Assembly: GCA_021204085.1 (NCBI GenBank)
Contig: JAJPZY010000090.1
Span: 1-64,000 of the forward strand
Direction of reading: 5' to 3'
DNA length: 64,000 nt
Source of the DNA: Clostridiales bacterium
GTDB taxonomy: Bacteria; Bacillota; Clostridia; Lachnospirales; Lachnospiraceae
Shown one piece after another: positions 1 to 7,541 of this stretch. A program made the position numbers and the translations under genes. The stretch's first letter is position 1. Every line of letters begins with the position of its first letter. Below the pieces are notes generated by a model, which made no database searches, was not told the DNA's origin, and saw only the letters and a list, made by a program, of their open reading frames with translations.

Positions 1-14
1 ATTTGGAAAGACTT

Positions 15-36
15 AATTCCACCCCAAGGTGGAATT
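15..36. other. Short perfect hairpin at window start
   Basis: AATTCCACC and GGTGGAATT form a 9-bp perfect stem with a CCAA loop. No T-run follows on either strand within a few bases, so it is not a convincing terminator. It lies upstream of the degV promoter; its parent gene, if any, is outside the window. Confidence 0.3.
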
Positions 37-99
37 TGAGATTGCAAGCGAGAGAAGCGCCGTAGCTTTTATTTTTTTCTTCTCTTTATCGATTAAGTA

Positions 100-108
100 T
101 GCTATAAT
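100..108 (+). promoter_or_regulatory. Extended -10 promoter of degV operon
   Basis: TGCTATAAT is a full extended -10 element (TGnTATAAT). The -35 position at 17-bp spacing (TTCTCT) is poor, which an extended -10 can offset. It sits about 40 bases before the degV ribosome binding site. Confidence 0.6.
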
Positions 109-150
109 CTATTCGTATGGCTTTCTGCCATTCGAGGAAGGGGTTTTTTT

Positions 151-1032
151 ATGAGCAGAGTAGCGATTGTTACTGACAGCAACAGCGGTATCACTCAGAT
201 GGAGGCAAAGCAGCTTGGCGTTTACGTCATGCCGATGCCTTTCTATATTAATGAAGAATTGTTCCTGGAGGATATCACATTGACACAGGAGCAGTTTTAT
301 GAGAAGCTGACTGCCGGTGCGGACATTAAGACTTCGGCGCCTGTTGTTGGCGATTTTATTGAGCTCTGGGACAGATTGCTGACGGCTTACGATGAGATCA
401 TTCATATACCCATGTCCAGCGGACTCTCCAGCACCTGTTCCACGGCGCAGATGATTGCTCAGGATTATGACGGCAAGGTATTTGTGGTGGACAATCAGCG
501 GATCTCGGTGACACAGCGCCAATCGGTACTCGATGCCAAAATGCTTGCAGATGCCGGAAAGAGCGGGCGTGAGATTTCCGAGATTCTTATGGCGAACAAG
601 ATGGAGTCAAGTATTTACATTATGCTGGATACGCTGTATTATCTGAAAAAAGGCGGACGGATTACGCCGGCAGCGGCAGCATTGGGGACACTTCTAAAGC
701 TGAAACCGGTACTGCAGATTCAGGGGGAAAAGCTGGATGCCTTCGCAAAAGCGCGGACCTCAAAGCAGGGGAAGAATATCATGATTAAGCAGATCGTGGA
801 CGACTGTCGGGATCGCTTTGGATCTGAGGCGGGGGAGGGAATTCACATATCCATGGCTTATACACATGATCTGGAACCGGCGGAGGAGTTTAAAAAGGAA
901 GTGCAGGCGGTGTTCCCAAACCATGATATTGTTATGCAGCCGCTGTCTTTAAGTGTTTCCTGCCACATTGGTCCCGGAGCTTTGGCAGTGACGGCGACAA
1001 AAGCAATATCAAAAGAAGAAATGAGTTGTTAG
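151..1032 (+). CDS. DegV family fatty-acid-binding protein
   Basis: DegV (FakB-type) proteins bind a fatty acid and in Firmicutes can present it to the FakA kinase for phosphorylation and entry into phospholipid synthesis. The 293-aa length is normal for the family. Visible signatures are the N-terminal TDS motif (residues 8-10), TSAP near 61, the SSGLSST loop near 89-95, and a C-terminal HIGPGALAV segment that closes the binding tunnel. The start is set by GAGGAAGGGG seven bases upstream. It is first in a tight run with the thioesterase (3-base gap) and purA. Which fatty acid it binds, and whether a FakA partner exists, cannot be told here. The 62-aa-plus antisense ORFs over it are shadows. 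Confidence 0.9.
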   Translation: MSRVAIVTDSNSGITQMEAKQLGVYVMPMPFYINEELFLEDITLTQEQFYEKLTAGADIKTSAPVVGDFIELWDRLLTAYDEIIHIPMSSGLSSTCSTAQMIAQDYDGKVFVVDNQRISVTQRQSVLDAKMLADAGKSGREISEILMANKMESSIYIMLDTLYYLKKGGRITPAAAALGTLLKLKPVLQIQGEKLDAFAKARTSKQGKNIMIKQIVDDCRDRFGSEAGEGIHISMAYTHDLEPAEEFKKEVQAVFPNHDIVMQPLSLSVSCHIGPGALAVTATKAISKEEMSC

Positions 1033-1035
1033 GAT

Positions 1036-1437
1036 ATGGATTTTGAAAAACTGAAAGAAATCAGAAACACGGGCTTTATCCGGGAGGTCGGTTTTGATAC
1101 TACAGAGATTCATGAGGGCTATGCCAGAGGCGAGATGACGCTTGCTTCAAAACACGGTAACCCGATCGGATCTATTCATGGCGGTGTGATTTTTACAATT
1201 GCGGATACGATCGGAGGAGCTGCGGCAACCAGCCGGGGACGGTATGTTACAACGCTCTCCGGCAATATCAATTACCTGCGGCCGGCCATGAATTGTAAAA
1301 AGCTGATCGGGGAATCCCGGGAGATAAAAGTGGGAAAGAATGTCTGTGTATATGATGTGATGATCACAGACGAAACCGGGCGGGAAATCGCCATGGCCAC
1401 CATGACATATTATTATTTGAAAGAAACTGAATTTTAA
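1036..1437 (+). CDS. PaaI-family hotdog thioesterase
   Basis: A 133-aa single hotdog-fold protein of the PaaI/YdiI acyl-CoA thioesterase group. The diagnostic HGG motif is at residues 48-50, followed by the helix that carries the catalytic acidic residue (TIADTIGGAA). These enzymes hydrolyse acyl- or aryl-CoA esters; the substrate cannot be inferred from sequence. The gene begins three bases after the degV stop with TTAGGAT as ribosome binding site, so it is almost certainly cotranscribed with and possibly coupled to degV. The pairing of a fatty-acid carrier with a thioesterase makes a role in acyl-group housekeeping plausible, but that is inference. Confidence 0.85.
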   Translation: MDFEKLKEIRNTGFIREVGFDTTEIHEGYARGEMTLASKHGNPIGSIHGGVIFTIADTIGGAAATSRGRYVTTLSGNINYLRPAMNCKKLIGESREIKVGKNVCVYDVMITDETGREIAMATMTYYYLKETEF

Positions 1438-1473
1438 AGTAAATATATCAGGGAGAACAAGGAGGATAACACA

Positions 1474-2748
1474 ATGGTAAAGGCAGTAGTGGGAGCGAAC
1501 TGGGGTGATGAAGGAAAGGGCAAGATCACCGATATGCTTGCGAAGGAAGCGGATATCATCGTTCGTTTTCAGGGAGGCGCCAATGCGGGTCATACAATTG
1601 TGAATGATTATGGAAAGTTTGCATTGCACACACTCCCGTCCGGATGCTTTTATGGACATACCACCAGTGTCATAGGAAACGGTGTGGCGCTGAACATTCC
1701 GATTCTCTTTCAGGAGATTCAGAGTATTGTTGAAAAGGGTGTTCCGATGCCGAAGATCCTGGTCAGTGACCGTGCACAGATGGTGATGCCGTATCATGTA
1801 TTGTTTGATCAGTATGAAGAGGAGCGGTTGGGTGGAAAGTCCTTTGGCTCGACAAAGTCCGGAATTGCGCCGTTTTATTCTGACAAATACGCAAAGATCG
1901 GCTTTCAGGTCAGCGAACTTTTTGATGAGGAACTGTTAAAAGAAAAGGCAGTCCGTGTCTGTGAAACGAAGAATGTTTTGCTGGAGCATCTTTATCATAA
2001 GCCGCTGCTGGATCCGGAGGAGCTTCTTGAAACACTGCATCAGTATAAAGAGATGGTAGAACCTTATGTCTGTGATGTATCCTCTTATCTCTGGAATGCG
2101 CTGAAAGAGGGAAAACAGATTCTTCTGGAGGGTCAGCTCGGAACATTAAAGGATCCGGATCATGGGATTTATCCGATGGTAACTTCTTCGTCTACTCTGG
2201 CGGCCTATGGCGCAATCGGCGCCGGAATTCCGCCGTATGAGATTCAGAAAGTAATCGTTGTCTGCAAGGCATATTCCAGTGCGGTGGGCGCAGGTGCTTT
2301 TGTCAGTGAGATTTTCGGTGATGAAGCGGATGAACTTCGGCGCCGCGGCGGCGACGGCGGTGAGTACGGCGCGACCACAGGCCGTCCGAGACGGATGGGA
2401 TGGTTTGACTGCGTAGCCAGCAAATACGGCTGCCGTCTTCAGGGAGCGACAGATGTAGCTTTCACAGTGCTGGATGTTCTGGGGTATTTAGATGAAATTC
2501 CGGTTTGTGTGGGCTATGAGATTGACGGCGAAGTGACTACGGATTTTCCTGTTACATCGAAACTGGAAAAAGCAAAGCCCGTACTTCAGGTTCTGCCGGG
2601 ATGGAAGACGGATATCCGCGGAATTAAAAAGTATGAGGATTTGCCGGAAAACTGTCGGAAATACGTGGAGTTTATTGAGAAACAGATTGGTTTCCCCATC
2701 ACGATGGTTTCCAACGGACCGGGACGGAATGACATTATTTACAGATAA
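1474..2748 (+). CDS. purA: Adenylosuccinate synthetase
   Basis: Condenses IMP and aspartate using GTP to give adenylosuccinate, the first committed step to AMP. At 424 aa it has the usual length. The N-terminal phosphate loop reads NWGDEGKGK (residues 9-17) with the catalytic Asp at 12, and NAGHTI supplies the catalytic His at 40. The GATTGRPRRMGW segment near residue 300 is the conserved IMP/aspartate loop. The first position of the usual QWGDEGKGK motif is Asn instead of Gln, a minor variation. An AGGAGG-like site (AAGGAGGATAACACA) sets the start. It closes the three-gene degV unit and is followed by a strong terminator. Confidence 0.97.
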   Translation: MVKAVVGANWGDEGKGKITDMLAKEADIIVRFQGGANAGHTIVNDYGKFALHTLPSGCFYGHTTSVIGNGVALNIPILFQEIQSIVEKGVPMPKILVSDRAQMVMPYHVLFDQYEEERLGGKSFGSTKSGIAPFYSDKYAKIGFQVSELFDEELLKEKAVRVCETKNVLLEHLYHKPLLDPEELLETLHQYKEMVEPYVCDVSSYLWNALKEGKQILLEGQLGTLKDPDHGIYPMVTSSSTLAAYGAIGAGIPPYEIQKVIVVCKAYSSAVGAGAFVSEIFGDEADELRRRGGDGGEYGATTGRPRRMGWFDCVASKYGCRLQGATDVAFTVLDVLGYLDEIPVCVGYEIDGEVTTDFPVTSKLEKAKPVLQVLPGWKTDIRGIKKYEDLPENCRKYVEFIEKQIGFPITMVSNGPGRNDIIYR

Positions 2749-2754
2749 AGAAGA

Positions 2755-2808
2755 CAAAAGCTTTCCGCTGTTCCTGAATGAGGACAGACGGAAAGCTTTT
2801 TGCTTTTT
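2755..2808 (+). terminator. Rho-independent terminator after purA
   Basis: AAAAGCTTTCCG pairs with CGGAAAGCTTTT, with an inner GTTCCT/AGGAC helix, and a T-rich tail follows. It lies just after the purA stop and separates it from glgC. Confidence 0.85.
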
Positions 2809-2850
2809 TGCTGAATTTTTACAAAAAACTGCTTTTCTATTTGTCTAATT

Positions 2851-2864
2851 TATAGTATACTATA
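2851..2864 (+). promoter_or_regulatory. Palindromic AT-rich element, likely glgC -10 region
   Basis: TATAGTATACTATA is a perfect 14-bp palindrome containing TATAGT and TATACT, either of which could serve as a -10. No good -35 is seen at standard spacing. It lies about 70 bases before glgC. Confidence 0.4.
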
Positions 2865-2932
2865 TGGGAGTTGTGATTATCCGATGGTAATTATGACCTG
2901 AAAATTAATACATGGAAAGAGGGGGCAAGGCA

Positions 2933-4141
2933 ATGGGCAAAGAAATAGTCGCTATGCTTCTCGCCGGCGGTCAGGGATCGCGTCTGTACGCACTGACACA
3001 AAAGCTGGCGAAACCGGCAGTTCCTTTTGGCGGAAAGTATCGTATCATCGATTTCCCAATTTCGAACTGCGTGAATTCCGGCATTGATACGGTAGGCGTC
3101 CTGACGCAGTATCAGCCGTTTGTACTGAATGAATATATCGGAAACGGACAGCCGTGGGATTTGGACCGCTTAAATGGCGGTATCCATGTCCTTCCGCCTT
3201 ATCAGAGAGCGAACGGGTCGGATTGGTATAAGGGGACGGCGAATGCCATCTATCAGAATATCTCCTTTATCGAGCGCTATGACCCGGAGTATGTGATTAT
3301 TCTCTCCGGAGATCAGATCTGCAAGCAGGATTATGCAGATTTCCTGCGTTTCCACAAGGAGAAGAACGCGGAGTTTTCCGTGGCGGTCAGAGAAGTACCC
3401 TGGGATGAGGCATCACGTTTCGGCATTATGGTAGCGGACGACGATGATCGGATTTCTGAGTTCCAGGAGAAGCCGAAGGAGTCAAAGTCGAATCTGGCTT
3501 CGATGGGTATCTATATTTTCAACTGGGATGTGCTACGCAAGTATCTGGAAGAAGATGAGGCGGATCCGGAGTCGGAAAATGACTTTGGTAACAATATCAT
3601 TCCGAACCTGCTGCGTGATAGCCGCCGTATGTATGCATATCATTTCAACGGTTACTGGAAGGATGTGGGAACCATTTCTTCCCTTTGGGAGGCAAATATG
3701 GAGGTTCTGGATCCGGAGCACAGCGGAATCAACCTCTTTGATGATGACTGGAAGATTTACAGCCGCAATGCAGGAATGACCGGACATAAGATTGGCGCAG
3801 ATGCCGTGATCGATAATTCCATGATCACAGATGGATGTCTTGTGGACGGCGAAGTTTCTCATTCCATTCTTTACTCCGGCGTAAAGGTGGCAAAAGGAGC
3901 TGTGGTTAAGGATGCGGTCATTATGGGCGGTTCCATTATTAAGGAGGGAGCTGTTGTAGAGCACTGCATCGTTGCGGAGAATGCCATTATTGATGAGAAT
4001 GCTGCAGTCGGTGTTGTAAAAGAGGGAGAGAAGCAGGGCGTTGCTACGATTGGCCCCGGCGTTTACATCGGCAGCGGGACGAAGATCGGTTCTAATGCGA
4101 TGGTGAGTGAAAATGTAAAGGATGGTGAAGAGATATGGTAA
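2933..4141 (+). CDS. glgC: Glucose-1-phosphate adenylyltransferase, catalytic subunit
   Basis: Makes ADP-glucose from ATP and glucose-1-phosphate, the committed step of bacterial glycogen synthesis. The nucleotidyltransferase signature GGQGSRL is at residues 12-18 of the chosen start, followed by [15 protein letters not shown]; the last ~110 residues form the left-handed beta-helix with hexapeptide repeats. I use the ATG at 2933 (402 aa) because GGGGG lies seven bases upstream; the ORF-track ATG at 2912 has no ribosome binding site and would put the Shine-Dalgarno sequence inside the gene. It overlaps glgD by seven bases, consistent with the heteromeric GlgC/GlgD enzyme of Firmicutes. Confidence 0.96.
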   Translation: MGKEIVAMLLAGGQGSRLYALTQKLAKPAVPFGGKYRIIDFPISNCVNSGIDTVGVLTQYQPFVLNEYIGNGQPWDLDRLNGGIHVLPPYQRANGSDWYKGTANAIYQNISFIERYDPEYVIILSGDQICKQDYADFLRFHKEKNAEFSVAVREVPWDEASRFGIMVADDDDRISEFQEKPKESKSNLASMGIYIFNWDVLRKYLEEDEADPESENDFGNNIIPNLLRDSRRMYAYHFNGYWKDVGTISSLWEANMEVLDPEHSGINLFDDDWKIYSRNAGMTGHKIGADAVIDNSMITDGCLVDGEVSHSILYSGVKVAKGAVVKDAVIMGGSIIKEGAVVEHCIVAENAIIDENAAVGVVKEGEKQGVATIGPGVYIGSGTKIGSNAMVSENVKDGEEIW

Positions 4142-5265
4142 ACAGTGCACTCGGTATTATTTTTCCCAATCAGTATGATGAGCTCGTACCGGAACTGACC
4201 AGCGAGCGCCTGATGGCTTCCATTCCCTTTGCAAGCCGTTACCGTATGATTGACTTTGCCCTGTCCAGTATGGTAAACAGCGGCATTACGAATATTTCAG
4301 TTCTGGCCCGGCAGAATTATCATTCACTGATGGATCATCTGGGATCCGGACGTGAGTGGGATCTGTCCCGCAAAAACGGCGGTCTTACGATCTGGCCTCC
4401 GTTTGCGGAAAAGTCCATGAATGTTTACAGAGGCCGTATTGAGGCTTTAGAGCATATCCTCGGATTCCTGAAATCTCAGAAAGAGCAGTTTATCATTATC
4501 TCTGACACGAACATTGCTGCTTCCTTTGATTTTAAGGCGTTCATCCAGGCACATGTAGACAGCGGCGCGGATGTGACCTGTGCGTACACGCGTCAGCCTT
4601 TGCCGGAAAGCATTATGTCTGCGAGGCTGATGAACAAGGGGATGTACTATACATATGATATCGAAGACGGCATCGTGAAGAAGATGTATATCAATCCTCA
4701 GGAAGACGGGGATCAGAACTTCGGCATGAATATCTACTGCATCGACCGTGAGCTGATGATCAAACTGGTGCGGGAAGCTTATATGCAGGGCGGCGTCTAT
4801 TTTGAGCGCGATGTCCTCTTAAAGAAGCTGGATGAACTGAAGGTTGTCGCTTATCAGTTTACCGGATATTACGGCCGGATCAGCGATATGAAGTCCTATT
4901 TCGACGAGAATATGCGCCTTCTGGATGAGGATAATCTGGACGCGCTGTTCTCCCAGCCGGTTTATACAAAGCTTCGTGATGACAACCCGACGCGTTACTT
5001 TGACGGTGCGGTTGTTCGGAATGTTATGGCAGCTGACGGCTGCGTGATCGAGGGAAATGTAGAGAATTGTGTCCTCTTCAGAGGTGTGAAGATCGGCAAA
5101 GGTGCGACTGTGAAAAATTGTGTCCTGATGCAGGATACAGTTATCGAGGAAGGTGCGGTTCTGGAGCATATCATTACAGATAAGAACGCGTTGATTACTT
5201 CTGGTAAAGAAGTCAGAGGAACAGATTCCTTCCCGGTATTTGTCGCGAAATATCAGGTGATTTAG
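4135..5265 (+). CDS. glgD: Glucose-1-phosphate adenylyltransferase, GlgD subunit
   Basis: A 376-aa paralogue of GlgC that in Firmicutes pairs with GlgC and modulates its activity. The fold is the same ([28 protein letters not shown]), but the glycine-rich GGxGxRL phosphate loop is missing: the protein goes straight from ALGIIF to PNQYDEL. The loss of this loop is what defines GlgD as non-catalytic or weakly catalytic by family knowledge. The start ATG overlaps the glgC stop (ATGGTAA), indicating translational coupling. It is followed by a hairpin shared with the convergent small gene. glgA is about 21 kb away, so the glycogen genes are split. Confidence 0.95.
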   Translation: MVNSALGIIFPNQYDELVPELTSERLMASIPFASRYRMIDFALSSMVNSGITNISVLARQNYHSLMDHLGSGREWDLSRKNGGLTIWPPFAEKSMNVYRGRIEALEHILGFLKSQKEQFIIISDTNIAASFDFKAFIQAHVDSGADVTCAYTRQPLPESIMSARLMNKGMYYTYDIEDGIVKKMYINPQEDGDQNFGMNIYCIDRELMIKLVREAYMQGGVYFERDVLLKKLDELKVVAYQFTGYYGRISDMKSYFDENMRLLDEDNLDALFSQPVYTKLRDDNPTRYFDGAVVRNVMAADGCVIEGNVENCVLFRGVKIGKGATVKNCVLMQDTVIEEGAVLEHIITDKNALITSGKEVRGTDSFPVFVAKYQVI

Positions 5266-5318
5266 GCCGGATGGAGTATGAATTGGCGTCAAAGATGGTT
5301 TTGATGGCACATTTAAGT

Positions 5319-5354
5319 AAAAACAGCGGGGATTTTTCAATCCCCGCTGTTTTT
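5319..5354. terminator. Bidirectional terminator, glgD / small membrane gene
   Basis: A perfect 15-bp stem (AAAAACAGCGGGGAT / ATCCCCGCTGTTTTT) with a 6-base loop. A-run on one side and T-run on the other make it work for both strands. The stop codon of the minus-strand gene lies in the loop. Confidence 0.9.
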
Positions 5355-5615
5355 GACGTCATTATTATTGTCCTGAGCGTTCGAAATGGTTTCTTTGTTG
5401 TCTTTGGCGTCTGCTGAGTAATGATCTTTCAGAAGTTTATAAATCATAGTATAGGCCCAGAGCAGTGCCGGCAATACTACCGTTGAGTAAATGGATGCCC
5501 GCAGGAGATTCATTGCCTGCTCGCTGCCGATAATTGCCAGAACCAGCGTCGATATATAGAGTGCAACTAATGCGATCGCGCCGATCAGCGCTATGATGCG
5601 CTTGACTTTTTTCAT
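5337..5615 (-). CDS. Small two-helix membrane protein, unknown
   Basis: A 92-aa protein I do not recognise. Residues about 6-28 and 38-62 are two hydrophobic segments, preceded by a lysine/arginine-rich start (MKKVKR), so the N-terminus is probably cytoplasmic. The last 27 residues are polar and rich in Asp, Asn and Lys. The ribosome binding site is weak (AAAGCGGTGATTTACT upstream), but the hydrophobic pattern, a convincing terminator and the lack of any competing plus-strand gene make it a likely real gene. The stop codon lies within the loop of the shared terminator hairpin. No function can be assigned. Confidence 0.65.
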   Translation of the reverse strand: MKKVKRIIALIGAIALVALYISTLVLAIIGSEQAMNLLRASIYSTVVLPALLWAYTMIYKLLKDHYSADAKDNKETISNAQDNNNDVKNSGD

Positions 5616-5660
5616 AGTAAATCACCGCTTTTGAATCAGATATATAAATCAGGAATTGCG

Positions 5661-5707
5661 AAAAAGAAAAGCGTCAAACCGGAGATAAAACAACGGGTGA
5701 CGCTTTT
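5661..5707 (-). terminator. Terminator of tRNA-Thr
   Basis: On the minus strand AAAAGCGTCA pairs with TGACGCTTTT (10 bp), with a small inner CCG/CGG helix, followed by TTTTCTTTTT. It begins two bases after the tRNA end. Confidence 0.85.
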
Positions 5708-5708
5708 A

Positions 5709-5780
5709 AGCTGATGACGAGATTTGAACTCGTGACCCCTTCCTTACCAAGGAAGTGCTCTACCCCTGAGCCACATCAGC
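5709..5780 (-). tRNA. tRNA-Thr (anticodon GGT)
   Basis: Reads GCTGATG...CATCAGC on the minus strand with a perfect 7-bp acceptor stem, D-stem GCTC/GAGC, anticodon stem CTTCC/GGAAG around TTGGTAA (anticodon GGT, reading ACC/ACT), and T-stem ACGAG/CTCGT. The discriminator is U. CCA is not encoded (TAA follows), so the terminal CCA must be added enzymatically. Confidence 0.96.
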
Positions 5781-5804
5781 ATGTCAGTTTTCGCTGACTT
5801 ATGT

Positions 5805-5833
5805 ACTATACTACAGGACATTCAAAAAGTCAA
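5805..5833 (-). promoter_or_regulatory. Promoter of tRNA-Thr
   Basis: On the minus strand TTGACT, a 17-bp spacer and TATAGT. The short leader between it and the tRNA holds a GTCAG/CTGAC hairpin (5783-5798). Confidence 0.8.
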
Positions 5834-5883
5834 ATACTTTTTCATTAAAAAAATTGTTGCGCAAAAATATTTTTAAGTTTCTC

Positions 5884-5912
5884 TTGCAATCTGTTCAGTT
5901 TTTGTATATTAT
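5884..5912 (+). promoter_or_regulatory. Promoter of tRNA-Val
   Basis: TTGCAA, 17-bp spacer, TATTAT. The predicted start is only a few bases before the tRNA, as is common for single tRNA genes. Confidence 0.75.
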
Positions 5913-5922
5913 AGTTTTCGAT

Positions 5923-5995
5923 GGAGATATAGCTCAGCTGGGAGAGCATCTGCTTGACGTGTAGAGGGTCACAGGTTCGAGTCCTGCTATCTCCA
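5923..5995 (+). tRNA. tRNA-Val (anticodon GAC)
   Basis: Acceptor GGAGATA/TATCTCC, D-stem GCTC/GAGC, anticodon stem TCTGC/GTAGA around TTGACGT (anticodon GAC), T-loop TTCGAGT. The outermost T-stem pair is an A-C mismatch. Discriminator A; CCA is not encoded. Confidence 0.94.
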
Positions 5996-6001
5996 TTGAT
6001 G

Positions 6002-6030
6002 AAAGCCGGGAAGTTGTATTCCCGGCTTTT
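6002..6030 (+). terminator. Terminator of tRNA-Val
   Basis: AAAGCCGGG/CCCGGCTTT stem directly after the tRNA with a T tract on the plus strand. It could also stop transcripts coming from tyrA on the minus strand, where its tail is a shorter T-run. Confidence 0.8.
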
Positions 6031-6145
6031 ACTTTGCCTTTCCGGCGGTTTGCTTTTTCAAATTTTTCATACGGTTTTTAGACTATCCGATTGTTTATCT
6101 TACCAAAGCCCTTTATATTTGAAACTGAGAAATCGACAGCGAAAA

Positions 6146-7243
6146 TTACTTTTCATATACAGTATAGTGATGCCGTTTCAGCAATGTCACAGCTTTGTCA
6201 TAGGACTGATGGTCGTAAAACTCCACCTGCAGGACGCCCTGTTGGAACTCCCGGTTATGGATGATACCGATGTTTTTAATGCTGATGCTGTTGGTTGCCA
6301 GAATTGTGGCAATTGTCGCGATTCCGCCCGCTTCATCGATCAGGTCAAGGAACAGCCGGTAAATCGGACGGAGCGCACCGCGGTTGATGTTGAAGGAATC
6401 GCGGTATTCTTTGGCGGAACTGAAAAAATTACGGATTTCCGCCTGGTCTCCGTGCGCGATGGTTTCTTTTGTCTCCTGAAACTTGTCGATAAAATCGTCG
6501 ATCAGTTCAAGTATCTGGTCTTTGTTGGCCACACAGATATTTTCCCACATGCAGGGATCGGAAGAAGCTACACGCGTAATATCCTTGAACCCGCCGGCTG
6601 CGATCGTCCGCAGCGTTTCGCTTTCGTCATCCAGACCTTTTACCAGATTCACCAGGGTACAGGCGATGACAGTCGGAAGATGGCTGATGGAACCCACGGA
6701 AAAATCATGCTTCTTATAATCAAGAATCAGAGGAATCGCGCCGATGCTCTTGATAAATAACTCGAATTCGATGACTTTTGAGTGGGAAACCGTGGGCGTC
6801 GGAGTCAGGACATAATAGGCGTTTTCCAGCATGTAAGGCGTGGAATTCTCATAACCGGTGTGTTCCGTGCCGCACATGGGATGTCCGCCGATGAAATGCT
6901 TCTCCAGATCCGGAAACAGGTGGATGTTTTCGTGAATTTTATTTTTTACACTTCCGACATCAGTTAACAGCATGTTTGCATGCAGAAGATCGGAAAGCTT
7001 CTGTACATACTCATTATTATCCAATACCGGTGCGCACAGGTAGATGTAATCACAGTCCGCAAATGCGTCTGTTACGCCGTCGCAGGCTTCTGTGATCACG
7101 CCGTCTTCCATTGCGGCCGCGAGGGTCTTAGCGCATGTGTCGTATGCGATCAGCGGAATATCCGGATAAATGCGGTGGATCGTTTTTGCGACAGAACCGC
7201 CGATATGTCCGAGACCGATAAAGCCAATTTTCTTTGGATTCAT
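6146..7243 (-). CDS. tyrA: Prephenate dehydrogenase with ACT domain
   Basis: Oxidatively decarboxylates prephenate to 4-hydroxyphenylpyruvate with NAD(P)+, giving the tyrosine branch of aromatic synthesis. The Rossmann motif GLGHIG is at residues 10-15; GGHPMCGTEHTG holds the catalytic His region typical of TyrA; the last ~75 residues (IATIATILATNSISIKNIGI...) form an ACT domain, probably the tyrosine feedback site. I place the start at 7243 (365 aa), which has GGAGG upstream; the track start 11 codons earlier has none. It is monocistronic and divergent from the EF-G-like gene. The matching AroQ protein is 43 kb away. Confidence 0.94.
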   Translation of the reverse strand: MNPKKIGFIGLGHIGGSVAKTIHRIYPDIPLIAYDTCAKTLAAAMEDGVITEACDGVTDAFADCDYIYLCAPVLDNNEYVQKLSDLLHANMLLTDVGSVKNKIHENIHLFPDLEKHFIGGHPMCGTEHTGYENSTPYMLENAYYVLTPTPTVSHSKVIEFELFIKSIGAIPLILDYKKHDFSVGSISHLPTVIACTLVNLVKGLDDESETLRTIAAGGFKDITRVASSDPCMWENICVANKDQILELIDDFIDKFQETKETIAHGDQAEIRNFFSSAKEYRDSFNINRGALRPIYRLFLDLIDEAGGIATIATILATNSISIKNIGIIHNREFQQGVLQVEFYDHQSYDKAVTLLKRHHYTVYEK

Positions 7244-7287
7244 TTGTTTTTTGTCCTCCAAAACAGTGAATTGCATAATCGGTATAG

Positions 7288-7316
7288 ATTTTAATACTTT
7301 TACGTGGGAAAGTCAA
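7288..7316 (-). promoter_or_regulatory. Promoter of tyrA
   Basis: On the minus strand TTGACT, 17-bp spacer, TAAAAT, about 35 bases before the GGAGG of tyrA. Confidence 0.75.
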
Positions 7317-7439
7317 TGATATGATTTTTGACCGGAAGAGAATCTTCTGTGATATGCATCGAACTGTTTTATATGTGCAAAAATATCTGCTGTTTGTCAG
7401 CCTTTGCGATTCCGCCTTGCCGAAATTGCATAAAAATAG

Positions 7440-7468
7440 TTGCAAAAACGGATAAAGTTTAGTAGAAT
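7440..7468 (+). promoter_or_regulatory. Promoter of EF-G-like gene
   Basis: TTGCAA, 17-bp spacer, TAGAAT, about 60 bases before the ribosome binding site. The divergent region 7317-7439 between the two promoters shows no further clear element. Confidence 0.7.
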
Positions 7469-7541
7469 GTAACCAGAGTGCGGTTGTGCGGTTCTGAAAT
7501 TGCCGACGAGCGCGAAGAATTTTAAATTGGAGGATACGTTT

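Noticed and set aside
5954-6760. 268-aa plus-strand ORF
   Set aside because: Begins inside tRNA-Val and runs through its terminator and antisense to tyrA.
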